Below, piece by piece: positions 11,867 to 12,009 of a stretch of 12,009 nucleotides of DNA. The notes beneath the pieces are model-generated. The model was not told where the DNA came from. It did not search any database and saw only the letters and a program-made list of their open reading frames with translations. The stretch comes from Patescibacteria group bacterium (lineage in GTDB: Bacteria; Patescibacteriota; Gracilibacteria; Peribacterales; Peribacteraceae): NCBI GenBank assembly GCA_018818235.1, contig JAHISE010000105.1, forward strand, positions 1-12,009, in the 5' to 3' direction. Every line of letters begins with the position of its first letter. Position 1 is the stretch's first letter. A program made the position numbers and the translations under genes.

Positions 11867-12009
11867 AGGTTTCCTGCTGATTGTCCGCAGGATACAGATT
11901 GTCACTTACTTAAACTTTTCAGTCAAGCAAGTACTGATCCATTCACGGATTTTCCAGCATATAGCCATGTTTTACGCAAATTTATGCCATTCACGATATT
12001 CCCTTGCGC

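Larger units (their letters stand above)
11374..12009 (-). ncRNA. Group I intron in 23S rRNA at position L1951, 5' end outside window
   Basis: The minus strand leaves 23S homology exactly before AAGTTCCGACC (A1952) and ends in the expected G (11374). The catalytic core is complete. P3 is CATGGC (11969-11964) with GCCATG (11619-11614). P4 is TGCTG (11959-11955) with CAGCA (11879-11875). P5 is TCCG with CGGA (11887-11884). R is CCTCAGAGACTACACGCC (11634-11617) and S is GAAGATGATATAGTCCG (11499-11483), giving P7 as GACTA/TAGTC. P8 is CTTCG (11613-11609) with CGAAG (11500-11496). A P9 hairpin is at 11480-11463. The guide sequence and 5' splice site should be just beyond the edge. A 75-codon ORF sits in the P6 loop and a palindromic element in the P8 loop. 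L1951 is a known insertion site, for example in Coxiella. Splicing would be needed to make functional 23S rRNA. Confidence 0.9.

Overview
This window looks like a piece of a low-GC, uncultivated bacterial genome, most likely a member of the Candidate Phyla Radiation (Patescibacteria). That placement is inference. It rests on a 23S rRNA gene interrupted by group I introns, start codons without Shine-Dalgarno sites and with very short leaders, many short-period degenerate repeats between and inside genes, and large Cys-rich or S-layer-type surface proteins with no recognisable close family. No in-frame UGA is seen in any gene, so the standard bacterial code fits.

Layout. Positions 1-1064 (-) hold the first 354 codons of a metallo-beta-lactamase/beta-CASP RNA-processing nuclease, cut by the window edge. 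Behind an octamer-repeat hairpin lies an RluB/RsuA-type pseudouridine synthase (1216-1980, -). Its 5' flank carries GC-rich palindromic repeats, and its reading frame carries an in-frame heptamer repeat. A small ArsR-like regulator (2254-2523, +), a three-SLH-domain exported protein (2590-3351, -) and a DUF559 endonuclease-like gene (3561-3953, +) follow. The DUF559 gene is bracketed by G-rich inverted repeats. Next are an orphan membrane histidine kinase with Cache and PAS domains (4045-6087, -), a large secreted Cys-rich acidic protein (6292-8691, +) and an acidic 149-residue protein of unknown function (8785-9234, +).

From about 9235 to the end the window is the 3' part of an rRNA operon on the minus strand. 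It holds the 5S rRNA (about 9586-9710), a repeat-filled spacer, and the last two exons of the 23S rRNA. By comparison with the E. coli 23S sequence (from memory) the exons join at U2500/C2501 and at U1951/A1952. A 432-nt group I intron (L2500) lies at the first site. A group I intron of more than 630 nt (L1951) lies at the second and runs off the window edge. The L1951 intron carries a 75-codon ORF that does not look like a homing endonuclease.

The most unusual feature is a family of about 100-bp palindromic elements. Their arms are degenerate heptamers of the type CGACAAT/CGACTAT, and they share a core (ACTTTGGAA, then GAAACATATGTTTC, then TTCCAAAGT). Four copies lie within 2.2 kb. Two sit either side of the 5S gene, and one sits inside a peripheral loop of each group I intron; in L1951 it is exactly in the P8 loop. 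A miniature repeat therefore seems to have colonised the rRNA operon at places where splicing removes it or where it does no harm. The DUF559 gene with its G-rich inverted repeats is a second candidate selfish unit.

Functional ties are loose. The nuclease, the pseudouridine synthase and the rRNA operon belong to RNA metabolism. The SLH protein, the Cys-rich protein and the sensor kinase suggest cell-envelope functions and environmental sensing.
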